Origin: Campanula takesimana
Lineage: Eukaryota; Streptophyta; Magnoliopsida; Asterales; Campanulaceae
Direction: 5' to 3'
DNA: 64,000 bases
NCBI GenBank assembly: GCA_026119855.1
Contig: JAOWBW010000144.1
Coordinates: forward strand, 1,428,180 to 1,492,179
This document shows positions 1 to 10,100 of this stretch, piece by piece (within the stretch, counting starts at the first letter, position 1; the number at the start of each line of letters is the position of its first letter). The translations under genes and the position numbers were made by a program. The notes under the pieces are model-generated. The model saw nothing but the letters and a program-made list of their open reading frames with translations. It searched no databases and was not told the origin of the DNA.

Positions 1-603
1 CTATTGGAAGTTAATCTTGTAAAACACCGTCAAGCATCCACACAAAGTGCCTAGAAATTCATAAAGGTTTGGAATGCGAAATTAATCATAACTTTACAGA
101 AATCAAGGTCCTCACAGACTCTCAGATAGCATGTGTTTACATTCAAGGTACTATGCAACTCCCTTAAGACCTCGACAATATCATCTCAGATATTTAGGCC
201 TCTATTAGATCACGTCATGTTTTTAATACTCCATCTGTCCCATTTTAAGAGTAAAAAAATGAGTGGGTTCAAGAACGAAGAAAAAAGTAATGTGTTGTGA
301 GTATTTGATAGTTGGGTGAGACAGAGAAAGTGGGTAGAGAAGAGTTAGTGGATAATTTGTTGTGAGTATAACATGTAGGCCCCACTTTCCATTTTAGGAT
401 TTTGACTCTTAAAATGAGACACCCTTTTAGGAAATTTTTGACTCTTAAAATGAGACAGAGGGAGTATTCGTAAAATTGATAGACAGATTGTTAGGTATGC
501 TCATAATAATGCTATATATACTAGGAATATGTATCATAACTTTATTAGCCCTGAGCCAATTTTCTTAAATATATAAGGTTCGTTTTCTGGTAAAAAAAAA
601 AAA
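1..603 (+). pseudogene. 3' end of a LINE (RNase H-like domain), truncated by window edge
   Basis: Translation of about 100-230 and 465-550 gives a decayed RNase H-like C-terminus: a 'TDSQ' segment like the 'xSDSQ' motif of plant LINE and RVT_3 RNase H domains, and after the MITE an 'AHNNA' segment matching the usual 'AH.LA..A' end. A run of 12 A closes the unit at 592-603, as expected for a LINE 3' end. Two in-frame stops lie in the first half, and a Stowaway MITE (229-464) splits the domain. The rest of the LINE lies left of the window. Assignment rests on short motifs, so an RNase H-like fragment of another retroelement is possible. Confidence 0.45.
229..464. mobile_element. Stowaway-type MITE
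   Basis: The 236-bp unit has inverted ends of the CTCCCTCCGTCCC type (left CTCCATCTGTCCCATTTTAA, right complementary) and is flanked by TA on both sides (227-228 and 465-466), the target duplication of Tc1/mariner MITEs. It has no coding capacity. It sits inside the LINE fragment and so is younger than it. Related but more diverged units lie at 39198-39420 and 33137-33470. Confidence 0.85.
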
Positions 604-1358
604 GATAGCCTGTTATACGGATTTATATCCTTTCAATGGCTGATAACCTTGTTCAACTTCTACAGCAGGTGGGTAGAATTTAGGTTTTGTTGTAAAAATT
701 ACAAATTGTTAAGAATAGAGGAAGTTGGGCTTGAGTTTAGGGTGGGTTAAAGAGAAATTAAAGTTTATGCTCATTTTGTTTAAAAGGTTGATCTTACATA
801 GGTTGGGATGAAGCCAAAAAAATCTGGGCTTTAAAGAAAACAGGTCAGATCGGGTGGGTACGGGTTTGTCATTAGTCAGGCCAGGTCGGGTTCGAATAAT
901 GATGTGTTTGCTGTGGTTCAGGTCCGGGTTTTGGCAAACTCGGCCCGTACCCGGCCCGTTGTCATCCCTAAATCCAATCCAATACTTGTGATTCAATCTC
1001 GTCAAGAGGTGGATAATGATGCATCATTCCAGTTAAACAACAATAATTGTTCCTTGTATACAATCAAAAAGAGTTTACTTCCATCTAAAGAACTAAAAAA
1101 ATCAACTGCTTGAAACTCTGTGATGCAACATAATGATATCATGATTATTATTTTCCTGTATATTTATGCTACTATATTGTCTAAATTTTATTGCTCCATC
1201 GCAGTCTCAAAATGAATATTGAAATTTTATTTTTGAGAATAAGTAGATATTCATTTTAAAATAAAACTAGACATTTATCTTATGATGGATGTACTAACTT
1301 TCCCGAATGCCACTCACGGAAAATCATATATACATACATATATACACACACACCGCAG
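604..1358. other. intergenic, no gene seen
   Basis: No ORF of recognisable family. The sequence is AT-rich with a short GC-richer stretch near 840-970 made of repeated GGGT/CGGGT-like words. A weak inverted pair of words at about 1193-1290 might be a decayed small Stowaway-like MITE, but the ends are too diverged to annotate. Confidence 0.5.
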
Positions 1359-1836
1359 GTTTCCTATGCGCACTCATGTGTACGGATTAGGATAAAACAA
1401 GGAACGCCGTTTCTCTCTCAATCAAATACACTTCGCATTTTTTTCCTCTACTCGTCTGCCGATGAGAGGAAATTGGCTTTAAGAATGAGCACCTTCTAAT
1501 GGCAACAAAGACGACAACATGTCCCCACATATCTCAAGCCACCTACAGAATGATTGAATGCAACATACACGAATTCATGGTAATTCCATCAATGCTACAC
1601 AACAGGAAGATAACAAAAATCACATCAGAAGCTCTCTATTTTTTAAATCCAAATTCGACCATGCGAAATTGATTGATGGAAGTAGGATTGGAGTCCTAAA
1701 CCTAAGGGGAAGCAAAGGGAGAAAATGAGTCTAAGTCAAAGGGGGTGGAAGAGTCGAAGAGGTGTTCGAAAAAGAGAAGGAAACAGCTGCCAGGAGAAGT
1801 GGGAGGCAGCCCAAAATGATGTGGGTGACAGCCCGA

Positions 1837-2196
1837 ACCATCAGAAAGGTTTAGAGCCATTTTTTGTCATTGTGGGCGGTCGCAAACCTAAAAGTGGGCG
1901 ACAACCCACTCTTTCCAGGAATGAACCCTGATTTGTTTCCTATTTTGATTGTATATCTTCCGAATAGACTTAGGGCTTCCTTGTACACCTATATAAGCAT
2001 AGTTCTGACCTAGAATACATCGTAGCACCATATTAAATAATATTTAATAAAATATTGGCTTGGCGATTGCCCCCGGACGTAGTTCATGTGTTGAACGAAC
2101 CGGGCAAACAATTCTTCTGTTCTTTGTATGTGATTCTCTCTTGTTTTTGGGTTATGTTCTCAATCTAAATTGCAACGGGGTACCACTAAATTCCCA
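1837..2196 (+). repeat. Left LTR of Copia remnant
   Basis: Direct repeat of 3275-3641. It contains a TATA-like CTATATAAG near 1988 about 200 bp before its right end, a GTGGGCGGTCGC motif near 1874, and ends in CCCA just before the primer site. The left border is where similarity to the right copy begins and may be too far right by some bases. Confidence 0.7.
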
Positions 2197-2201
2197 AAAA
2201 C

Positions 2202-2214
2202 TGGTATCAAGAGC
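2202..2214 (+). promoter_or_regulatory. Primer binding site, initiator-Met tRNA type
   Basis: TGGTATCAAGAGC matches the start of the sequence complementary to the 3' end of plant initiator methionine tRNA (TGGTATCAGAGC) with an added A. It lies a few bases after the left LTR and fixes the element's orientation as plus. Confidence 0.7.
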
Positions 2215-2295
2215 TTTGGTTAGGAGGATTCAAAGTTTCATCCGTTGATTATTTTGAATCACGTTCTTTAGGACTTTGTGAAGCAATCAATCATA

Positions 2296-3274
2296 ATGAA
2301 GAACTTGATAGAAAAATTCAATGGTGTGAATTCACGTTTTGGAGAAAAAGGGTTGAATATTACCTTTATTGTAAGGATCTTCATAAACCCTTATGTGAGA
2401 AACCTACAAACATGTCATAAGGGGATTGGGAGACGTTGGATCGTAAGTTGTTAGGAGAGGTGAGAAGTGCTCTAACCGACGATGTTGCACATAACGCGAT
2501 GGAGGCCATAACAACGGTGGGGTTGCTACAGATGCTGTCATACATGTATGAGAAACCGTTGAATATCAATAAGGTGCACTTGATAAAGAGGTTTGCTAAT
2601 GCCAATATGCCAAAGGGGCAGACATCAACGAGTCATATCGGAAGTTTTAAAGGTATGGTGGACCAATTGAAAAGTGTTGATATTAATTTCTTAGATGAAG
2701 TGCTAGCATGTTTTCTACTAAAATCGTAGCCTGATAGTTGGGATGTAACTATTATGACGATTAGTACGTCAAAGGAAACGTTAGTCTATACGGAAGTCAG
2801 AGATCTCATCTTTCAAGAAGAGTTGAGAAGGAAAGAGAAAGGGGGAGAAACTTCCGTAGATGGGGTTGCACTTAAGGTGGAGAAAACTAGGGGAAGGGGA
2901 TGACCCAAAAAGGGGGAAAATAAATCGGTCAAGTGGTAGAATTGTGGCGCGAAGGGTCATATTAGTTATGATTGTCATGATAAGGAAAGAGTTGGTCATG
3001 CACACATGGTGGATGATGAGGATATATTAATCCTAGGAGAGGAGCAGTCGGGTGAAGATTGGGTGTTGGATTCTGGAGCTTCTTGTCATGCTAGTGGGGA
3101 TGCAGAGTCAATAGAGCGATATACACCTGGTAATTTTAGGGTTGTTTATCTTGGTGATGATCAACCATTAAAAATCGAAGGTAGGGGGATGTGATGATCA
3201 AGACACCTAATGAGGCTATTTTAAAATTAAATGATGTAATGCATGTTCCAGAATTGAGAAGGAGGGTGGTTTCT
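2296..3274 (+). pseudogene. Copia gag-protease remnant
   Basis: Reading across frames gives a Copia-type gag (capsid-like core about 2430-2830), a zinc knuckle near 2940-2975 (W-N-C-G-A-K-G-H pattern with the closing C), and a protease start at 3059-3095 with the catalytic LDSGAS motif. The usual downstream 'V.H.P.LRR' segment is at 3240-3262 and is followed at once by the right LTR. Stops interrupt near 2418, 2727 and 2900, and the knuckle is preceded by a further stop. Not functional. A gag-only deletion derivative (TR-GAG-like) is plausible. Confidence 0.7.
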
Positions 3275-3641
3275 ACCATTAGGAAGGTTTAGGGCCATTT
3301 TTGGTCATAGTGGGCGGCCGCACACCTAAAAGTGGGCGACAGCCCACTCTTGCCGGGAATAAACCCTGAATTGTTTCTTATTTTGATTATATCTCTTCCA
3401 AGTAGACTTAGGGCTTCCTTGTACACTTATATAAGCATAGTTCTGACCTAGAACACATCGTAATACCATATTAAAGAATATTAAATAAAATATTGGCTTG
3501 GCGATTGTCCCCGGACAAAGTTCATGTGTTTATGAACCGGGCAAACAATTCATGTGTTCTTTGTGTGTGATTCTCTCATATTTGTGTTTCTGGGTGTTGT
3601 GTTCTCAATCTAAATTGCAATGGGGTACCACTAAATTTCCA
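3275..3641 (+). repeat. Right LTR of Copia remnant
   Basis: Second copy of the 1837-2196 repeat, with the same order of landmarks: TGGGCGGCCGCAC near 3303, TATA-like TTATATAAGC near 3428, and an end near 3641 (TTTCCA). Small differences are spread along the copy, as expected for an old insertion. Confidence 0.7.
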
Positions 3642-3959
3642 ACCCTAATTTCATTAGAACAGAACAACATCATATATTTGGTAAACTTATTTATGAAGAA
3701 CCATTGATGATGCCCATTTTGAAAGGATCCTAATTGAGTCGCCGGATCAAAAAAAAAAGAAGAGAACTCACAAAATGAGACGAATTAGAACGTGCTCATT
3801 CTTATAGCCAATTTCCTCTCATCGTCAGGGGAGAAGAGAAAAGGGGGATTATTTTGGCCGGGGAAGAAAGAAATGCGAAGTGTATTTGAGAGAGAGAGAG
3901 TAACGATGTTCCTTTTTTTATCCTAATCCGTACGCACGAGTGCGTATAGGAAACGTGCT

Positions 3960-4455
3960 CATCAACCTGTAGAGCAAGTATCTTTTGCTGTAATAGGTTC
4001 GACAATAGTGAAACTCTATAGGAACTTGTAATAAACAGGGACTATAGATCGGCAGGGCTATAGATAGATCCTAATAGACTCCGTAGGGGTTTGTAAACGA
4101 TGGCTGTTTCCTTGAAATGAATGATATGTTACAATTGTAAAAAATAAGTTCCTTATGAAGGTATGTGCACTTTCAATTTTAACATCATTTACATATTTAC
4201 ATATTTATTTTGCAACTAAGAGAGTAAATGATGTTAAAATTGAAAGTGCACATACATTCATAAGGAACTTATTTTTTACAATTGTAACATATCATTCATT
4301 TCAAGGAAACAGCCATTGTTTACAAACCCCTACGGAGTCTATTAGGATCTATCTATAGCCCTGCCGATCTATATCCCTTTTTATTACAAGTTCCTATAGA
4401 GTTTCACTATTGTCGAACCTATTACAGCAAAAGATACTTGCTCTACAGGTTGATG
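3960..4455. repeat. Near-perfect long inverted repeat (about 233-bp arms, 31-bp loop)
   Basis: Arm 3960-4192 and the reverse complement of 4224-4455 differ at only about five or six positions, so the inversion-duplication is recent or kept similar. The outer 80 bp of each arm are the 3' part of the tRNA-derived SINE at 4373-4663, present once in each orientation. The inner part is unclassified. Transcription through it would give one long double-stranded RNA hairpin. The left arm begins 6 bases after the right inverted end of the 1359-3954 element. Confidence 0.9.
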
Positions 4456-4663
4456 TTGTAATCTTTCATAATCCCGCGCCACTGGTAGTTTGCAGCCATA
4501 GACGTCCTTACGCTGAATGATCACCTGCAGCGTACAACTAACTCCTGTGGGGTAATGTAACTTTGGATTATCCACTTCTTCCCCCAAGGAGGAATCGAAC
4601 CCATGACCTCCCCTTAGGGAAGCCCTTACACACCTACCCGGATACCACTAGGTCAGAAGGTCA
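4373..4663 (-). mobile_element. tRNA-derived SINE
   Basis: On the minus strand a pol III B box GGTTCGATTCC (complement of 4591-4601) lies about 45 bp downstream of an A-box-like TGACCTAGTGGT (complement of 4644-4655), the spacing of tRNA-headed SINEs. The body continues leftwards and ends near 4373 with a TTGTAATAAAAA tail. A 5'-truncated copy of its tail occurs in opposite orientation at 3960-4035. The 5' end is set near the A box and is approximate. The segment is not a functional tRNA gene: it lacks a foldable cloverleaf and acceptor stem. Confidence 0.7.
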
Positions 4664-6322
4664 TTGATCATAAAGAACTTATTACTTAACTTTATGCAAT
4701 AAAGGGATAGATTACAAGTGTCAACATTTGAAGACCATATGCAAAATGTGCTTTTTGATGTTTCAATTTTGACAAATAAGGCTATGAATTTTATTTTTAT
4801 TTTTTTTAAAAGCGTGAGCAAATGAGGGGTTTTGATGAAATGTTGAAAACTAAGGTAAGTCAGCACGTAATTATCATATGCCACTTACTTGCGATCAGTT
4901 TAGTCATTTCATGTCGGTATAACTCAAAAATAATGATTGTTTATTCATTAAAATACCTCAATTGTCAAAATTCTAAGCATGGACCCCATTCTGAAAAAAA
5001 ATGCATAAGTTTGAGTCCCAATTAGAGAATATCCGTTAGGTTTTGGCCCCAATTTGTAAATACCTTTAAGTTTATACACCATTTTATCATTTATCAAAAT
5101 ATAGTTTATTTTCTCACTTATTTAATTCTTAGCAACTCCTCATCTATCAAAACCGAATGGCTAGTCATAATGGAAGGGTTTGGAATGAACAATAAGCAAC
5201 AATTACAACAATATCATTATTCTAACTGACTCGCCACAAATTTGTAACTACATCAACAGTCCTTCAGAAAGAGACTCCTCGATAAACTCCATAATTTCTG
5301 ATATCAAACTTTCCAATCTCAATGTAATAGTTTTAGCAGAAGAAAGTGGATAGAATTATTGTTAAATTTGCGAATGATAACGGAAATTATACTAGAAAAA
5401 TGTATCTAACACTTTATAGGCTTTGTGTCTTAGTTTTTGCTAAGTAGATAACTAAAAAAATAAAAATTCTACCTGGTGGGACGCAAACCGCCAAAAATAA
5501 TTTTCCTACTACCCTTAAAATACTTAGTAAAGTGGCAAGTAGGGATCGTATCCACAGGGACAAGGAGTAAAATTTATTTTGAGATTTTTAAATTAAAAAC
5601 TAGAAAATGGGGGATTTTTGATTGGTTAAACTAGGAACTAAAATTAACAAAAACAAATAAGTAAAATAGAAAAGTAAAGTAGATAATTAACTAAAATGCA
5701 AGAACTAAAATTAAGAGAATACCAATATGAGAAGAACTCCAATTCAAGGGTGTTATAATTCAATTATGCAATTTATCATAGGCCATTAATTATTATCTTG
5801 CAATTTCAAGTATTCAACCAAAACTTGTTAGGATAGCCATAAAGTACCCTGAAAACGGTTGAACTCAAACATAGAAATCAAGATAGCAAAAATTCCTAAA
5901 TTTTAGATTGTAGATTTACTTAGGTTAAATTATTCGTGATAGCACAACCAAATCAACCTATAGCTTTAAGATAGCTTGTAGGAAAATACAAATTATACAA
6001 GTTGTCAATTCATCAAATTCATAAATCCCATAACATTCATAGTAAATCCACAATTACATTGAAAAATTGCAAAACCAAGTTAAGATTAAGGCCTCACATT
6101 GCATAAAAGAAAACTTACCCTTGAATTGGAAATGGAAAACTAGCCACTCATGGTTTGAAGCTTCATGTCCATTGAAATTGTCTTGCTTATTGATAATAAA
6201 ACTAAAAATCACAAAATAAAGAGAAGAGAGTGTTGTTGGGTTTCTTACTTGAATGTTGTAGAGAAAGTGAAAATGAGAAGAAGATGATGTTGATGATGAT
6301 TGTGTAATGTGAATTGTTTGGG
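4664..6322. other. AT-rich non-coding DNA left of the Copia element
   Basis: No ORF of recognisable family. The block from about 5460 (a GGATCGTATCCACAGGGA word followed by A-rich sequence) to 6322 has the look of repetitive non-coding plant DNA. I cannot assign it to a superfamily. Its right end is the left flank of the Copia insertion. Confidence 0.5.
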
Positions 6323-6803
6323 AGTTGGAACAAAATGATCCATCAAACCATGAACCGACTCACAACTAGATTAAGAATGAGAAGAAGAAGAAGAAGACGG
6401 AAGCGTGTACCTTGTGATTCCATGATTGTTCTTAGTCTTGTTCTTGATGAAGTAAGAAGATAGTCTTTGAAGAAGAGAGGAGTAGATCTTCTAAGTGATT
6501 GTGCCTTATTCTCTTGTCTTCTTTGATCTTTATGAAGAGTTTATAAATGAGAAAATAATCAAAATTTTTTAGTCCCTTCTATGGCTGATGGAATGGCCTT
6601 TATATAGTAAAGGAATAGGCACCTCACTTAGGGACTACACCTATTCATGTATAAGAGTTTACCATTATGCCCATCATTTAATGGTAGCCTTATACTATGG
6701 AATTCTACACATTATGTTGAGTTCTATACTTTATACCATATATTATAATATTGATCATTATATTATTAAGTATTTATATGTTATATTAATCCATGTTCTT
6801 ACA
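6323..6803 (-). repeat. Copia 3' LTR
   Basis: 481 bp, ending TTCTTACA on the plus strand. The expected outer TG/CA dinucleotide is altered: AGTTGG is present where the partner has TGTTGG. Contains an AGAAGAAG tract and a minus-strand TATA-like CTATATAAAGG near 6600. Confidence 0.92.
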
Positions 6804-6815
6804 ATCTCCCACTTG
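6804..6815 (-). promoter_or_regulatory. Polypurine tract of Copia element
   Basis: On the minus strand AAGTGGGAGAT lies directly before the 3' LTR (TGTAAGAAC). This purine-rich segment is in the position of the plus-strand DNA primer used in reverse transcription. Confidence 0.8.
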
Positions 6816-7171
6816 GATTATTATAACATATACCTTCACTTAATAAAATTCTTTTAATCATATTTATAACACAAATGACAACCCTTATGTGCACTTTGTT
6901 GTCATTCGAAACCAATCCCGTCCATTAGTCATATAAGTATAAGGACTAAAGGGGCAGTCATTGTAATTGATTCGCAACTAAACCCACATTAATCACATAT
7001 ATATATCCAACTAAATGACATAGATTAAGTATAGATATGTAGCATGGAATATTAACGAATATATATGAAGAATGCATATATATATTCTCCAACTAGTCCT
7101 ACTTTTAACCAAATGAGATCAAAATTTAAAACAACACAAGGAAATAGAAAACATTAAAAACTCCCACTGAT

Positions 7172-10100
7172 TTAAGCATTATCAAAAGTTATTACACCCA
7201 TATGAGCAACATGCTCGTGAAATACTAAAGGAGATAGCGCCTTAGTAAATGGATCCGCTAACATGGAGTTTGTACCAATAAGTTCTATTTCTATTTGTTC
7301 ATTTTGTACTCTTTCTCTCACAACAAGAAACTTAATATCTATATGCTTAGATTTAGATGAGCTCTTGTTGTTGTTGGAGTACAATACCGCGGCCCGATTG
7401 TCACAATATAACTTAAGCGGTCTTTCAACACCTTTGACAATTCGCAGTCCTTCAATGAATTTACGCAGCCATATAGCTTGATTGGATGCCTCATAGCAAG
7501 CAACAAATTCGGCTTCCATGGTGGAAGTAGTTACTAATGTTTGCTTGGCACTTCTCCAAGATATCGCTCCACCGGCCAAAGTGAAGACATAACCCGATGT
7601 CGATTTGCGACTATCTTGGCATCCAGCAAAGTCGGAATCGGAAAAACCAATGATCTCAAGATGATCCGACTTTGAATATGTAAGCATGTAGTTCTTCGTG
7701 TTTTGTAAGTATCTCATCACTCTTTTGGCTGCGACCCAATGTTCTCTTCCCGGATTGATTTGATATCGCCCAAGCATGCCAACAATAAAGGCAAGATCTG
7801 GGCGAGTACAAACTTGTGCATACATTAGGCTTCCTACTGCCGATGCGTAAGGGATATTTTCCATATACTTGGATTCAAGATTATTTTTAGGACATTGCTT
7901 TAGACTGAACTTATCTCCCTTAGAGACCGGGGTGTCATGTGGTTTACAATTTCCCATGCTAAACCTTTGTAATACCTTCTCTATATAGCTCTTTTGTGAT
8001 AATCCTAACATACCCCGTGAGTGATCACGATGTATTTGGATTCCTAATACAAAAGAAGCTTCTCCAAGATCTTTCATCTCAAATTTGTTTGAGAGAAATT
8101 TCTTGGTTTCCTTAAGAAGATCCTTATCATTACTAGCAAGTAAAATGTCATCCACATATAAGACCAAAAATATAAATCTACTCCCACTGAACTTATGGTA
8201 CACACAATCTTCACCAAGATTCATTTCAAAGCCAAATGAAAGAATAACTTGGTTGAATTTTAAGTACCATTGACGAGATGCTTGCTTGAGCCCATAAATG
8301 GATTTCTTAAGTTTACAAACTAGTTGACTAGTTTGATCCGAATCAGTCACCATTTCTGGTTTCTTCATATAGATAGTTTCCTCAATGTCACCATTGAGAA
8401 AAGCTGTCTTTACATCCATTTGATGAAGCTCAAGGTCAAAATGTGCCACTAAAGCCATAATGATCCTAAAAGCATTTTTAGAGGATACCGGTGAAAATGT
8501 TTCTTTGTAATCAATGCCTTCTTTTTGAGTAAACCCTTTAGCGACAAGACGAGCCTTATGTCTCTCCACATTACCTTGTGAATCCCTTTTGGTCTTAAAG
8601 ACCCATTTACATCCGATGGGTTTCACATTCTTAGGTAATGGGACAAGATCCCAAACGTCATTATCATTCATGGATTTTAACTCTTCATTTATGGCATCAA
8701 TCCACTTTTGAGAATTTGGACCACTAATGGCTTCATGGAAGGTGATTGGCTCATCTCCCACTAAACCTAACGGTTCCTCATTTTCGGCAAGATATACATC
8801 ATAATAATCCGGTATAGCACTCCTTCTTGCTCTATTGGATCTTCTTAATGGCACCGGTTCTTCTTGATTTTGAGGGTGTTGAATTTCCTCATCAACATTT
8901 TCATGTTGTTCATTAATAGGAGAATTAACGTCATTTTGAATATTATGTTCTTGTCGAATTTCAGGCACAACTGCTTGATTTTCGATAGGAACTATAGGAA
9001 GAGGTATAGAAACGAATTCCTCTTCCATTTCTTCAAATTCAAAATTACTATTCAAATTTTCCCCTCTAAATTCAACATCCTCAAAGAACCTAGCATTTCC
9101 CGTCTCAAAAAAGGTTCTAGTTTTTGGGTCATAGAATTTATATCCCCTAGATCTTTGAGAATACCCTACAAAATAACTACTAACGGTCTTAGCGTTCAAC
9201 TTTACTTCGTTAGGTCTATAAGGCCTAGCTTCGGCTGGACAACCCCAAACATGAAGATGATTAAGGGACGGTTTCTTACCGGTCCATAATTCATAAGGGG
9301 TTTTGTTAGTAGCTTTTGAAGGAGCTCTATTAAGTAGGTATGCTGCGGTTTTCAAAGCATCGCCCCATAATGAGTGAGGTAAAGAAGTACAAGAAACCAT
9401 ACTTCTTATCATATCCTTAAGGGTTCTATTACGTATCTCGGCTACACCATTCATGCTAGGTGTCCCCGGCATGGTGTAGTGAGGGACAATCCCACACTCT
9501 TCCAAATAGCGAGCAAAAGGACCCGGACGTTGTTCTCCCGAACCGTCATTCCGACCGTAGTATTCACCACCACGATCGGATCTAACGTTCTTAATAGTCT
9601 TTTCAAGTTGATTTTCAACTTCGGTTTTAAAAGACTTGAAAACGTCTAATGATTGAGACTTTTCATGAAGCAAATAAATGTATCCATAACGAGAGAAGTC
9701 ATCTATGAACGTAATAAAATATGTTTGTCCGTTCCATGAAGGGGTAGGGAACGGTCCACATATGTCCGTATGAATTAGTTCTAAGACTTTTGTAGCTCTC
9801 AATGACTTATTTTTGTTTGTACTATTCGTGAATTTTCCCTTAAGGCATTCAATACAAAAGTTATTTTCCGGAGTATCAAGCTTATGTAATATTCCCTCGG
9901 ACACAAGCTTGTCAATTCTCCTTTTGGATATATGACCCAAACGCCTATGCCACAAGGTATAAGAATTTTTACTTGAAAACTTTCGTTTTATGCCTCGAGA
10001 TTTAGTTTCATTATTATGGGACTCATTTAATGAATTGACTGTGTCAAGTAAATATAGATTATCAATATAAGACAAAGAACTAGTACCAAAAAGCTTTGAA

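Larger units (their letters stand above)
1837..3641 (+). mobile_element. Shrunken Copia element (two LTRs, gag and protease only)
   Basis: Two direct repeats (about 1837-2196 and 3275-3641) flank an interior of only about 1.1 kb. A TGGTATCAAGAGC primer site follows the left LTR. The interior encodes a decayed gag, a zinc knuckle and the start of a Copia protease, then runs straight into the right LTR. Integrase, reverse transcriptase and RNase H are absent. LTR copies differ at many sites and the gag has stops and frameshifts, so the copy is old. The outer LTR borders are approximate because I could not find clear TG starts or a target duplication. Confidence 0.75.
1359..3954. mobile_element. 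Element with long inverted ends (Mutator-like?) enclosing a Copia remnant
   Basis: The stretch 1359-1500 matches the reverse complement of 3784-3954 over about 140 bp. Shared blocks include TACGGATTAGGATAAAA, AAATACACTTCGCATTT and GATGAGAGGAAATTGGCT, and the right arm has about 30 extra bases. Long inverted ends of this kind fit Mutator-like elements, but I see no transposase and no convincing 9-bp duplication at the outer borders. The Copia remnant at 1837-3641 lies inside and is probably a later insertion. An inverted duplication without transposition is the alternative. Confidence 0.45.

Noticed and set aside
4384..4587. 67-codon minus-strand ORF
   Set aside because: Lies wholly in the SINE body; chance frame.
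4575..4663. tRNA gene on the minus strand
   Set aside because: A and B boxes are present, but no acceptor stem or cloverleaf is formed; the SINE body follows, so it is a tRNA-derived SINE head.
8864..9289. 141-codon plus-strand ORF
   Set aside because: Antisense shadow of the intact Copia polyprotein.
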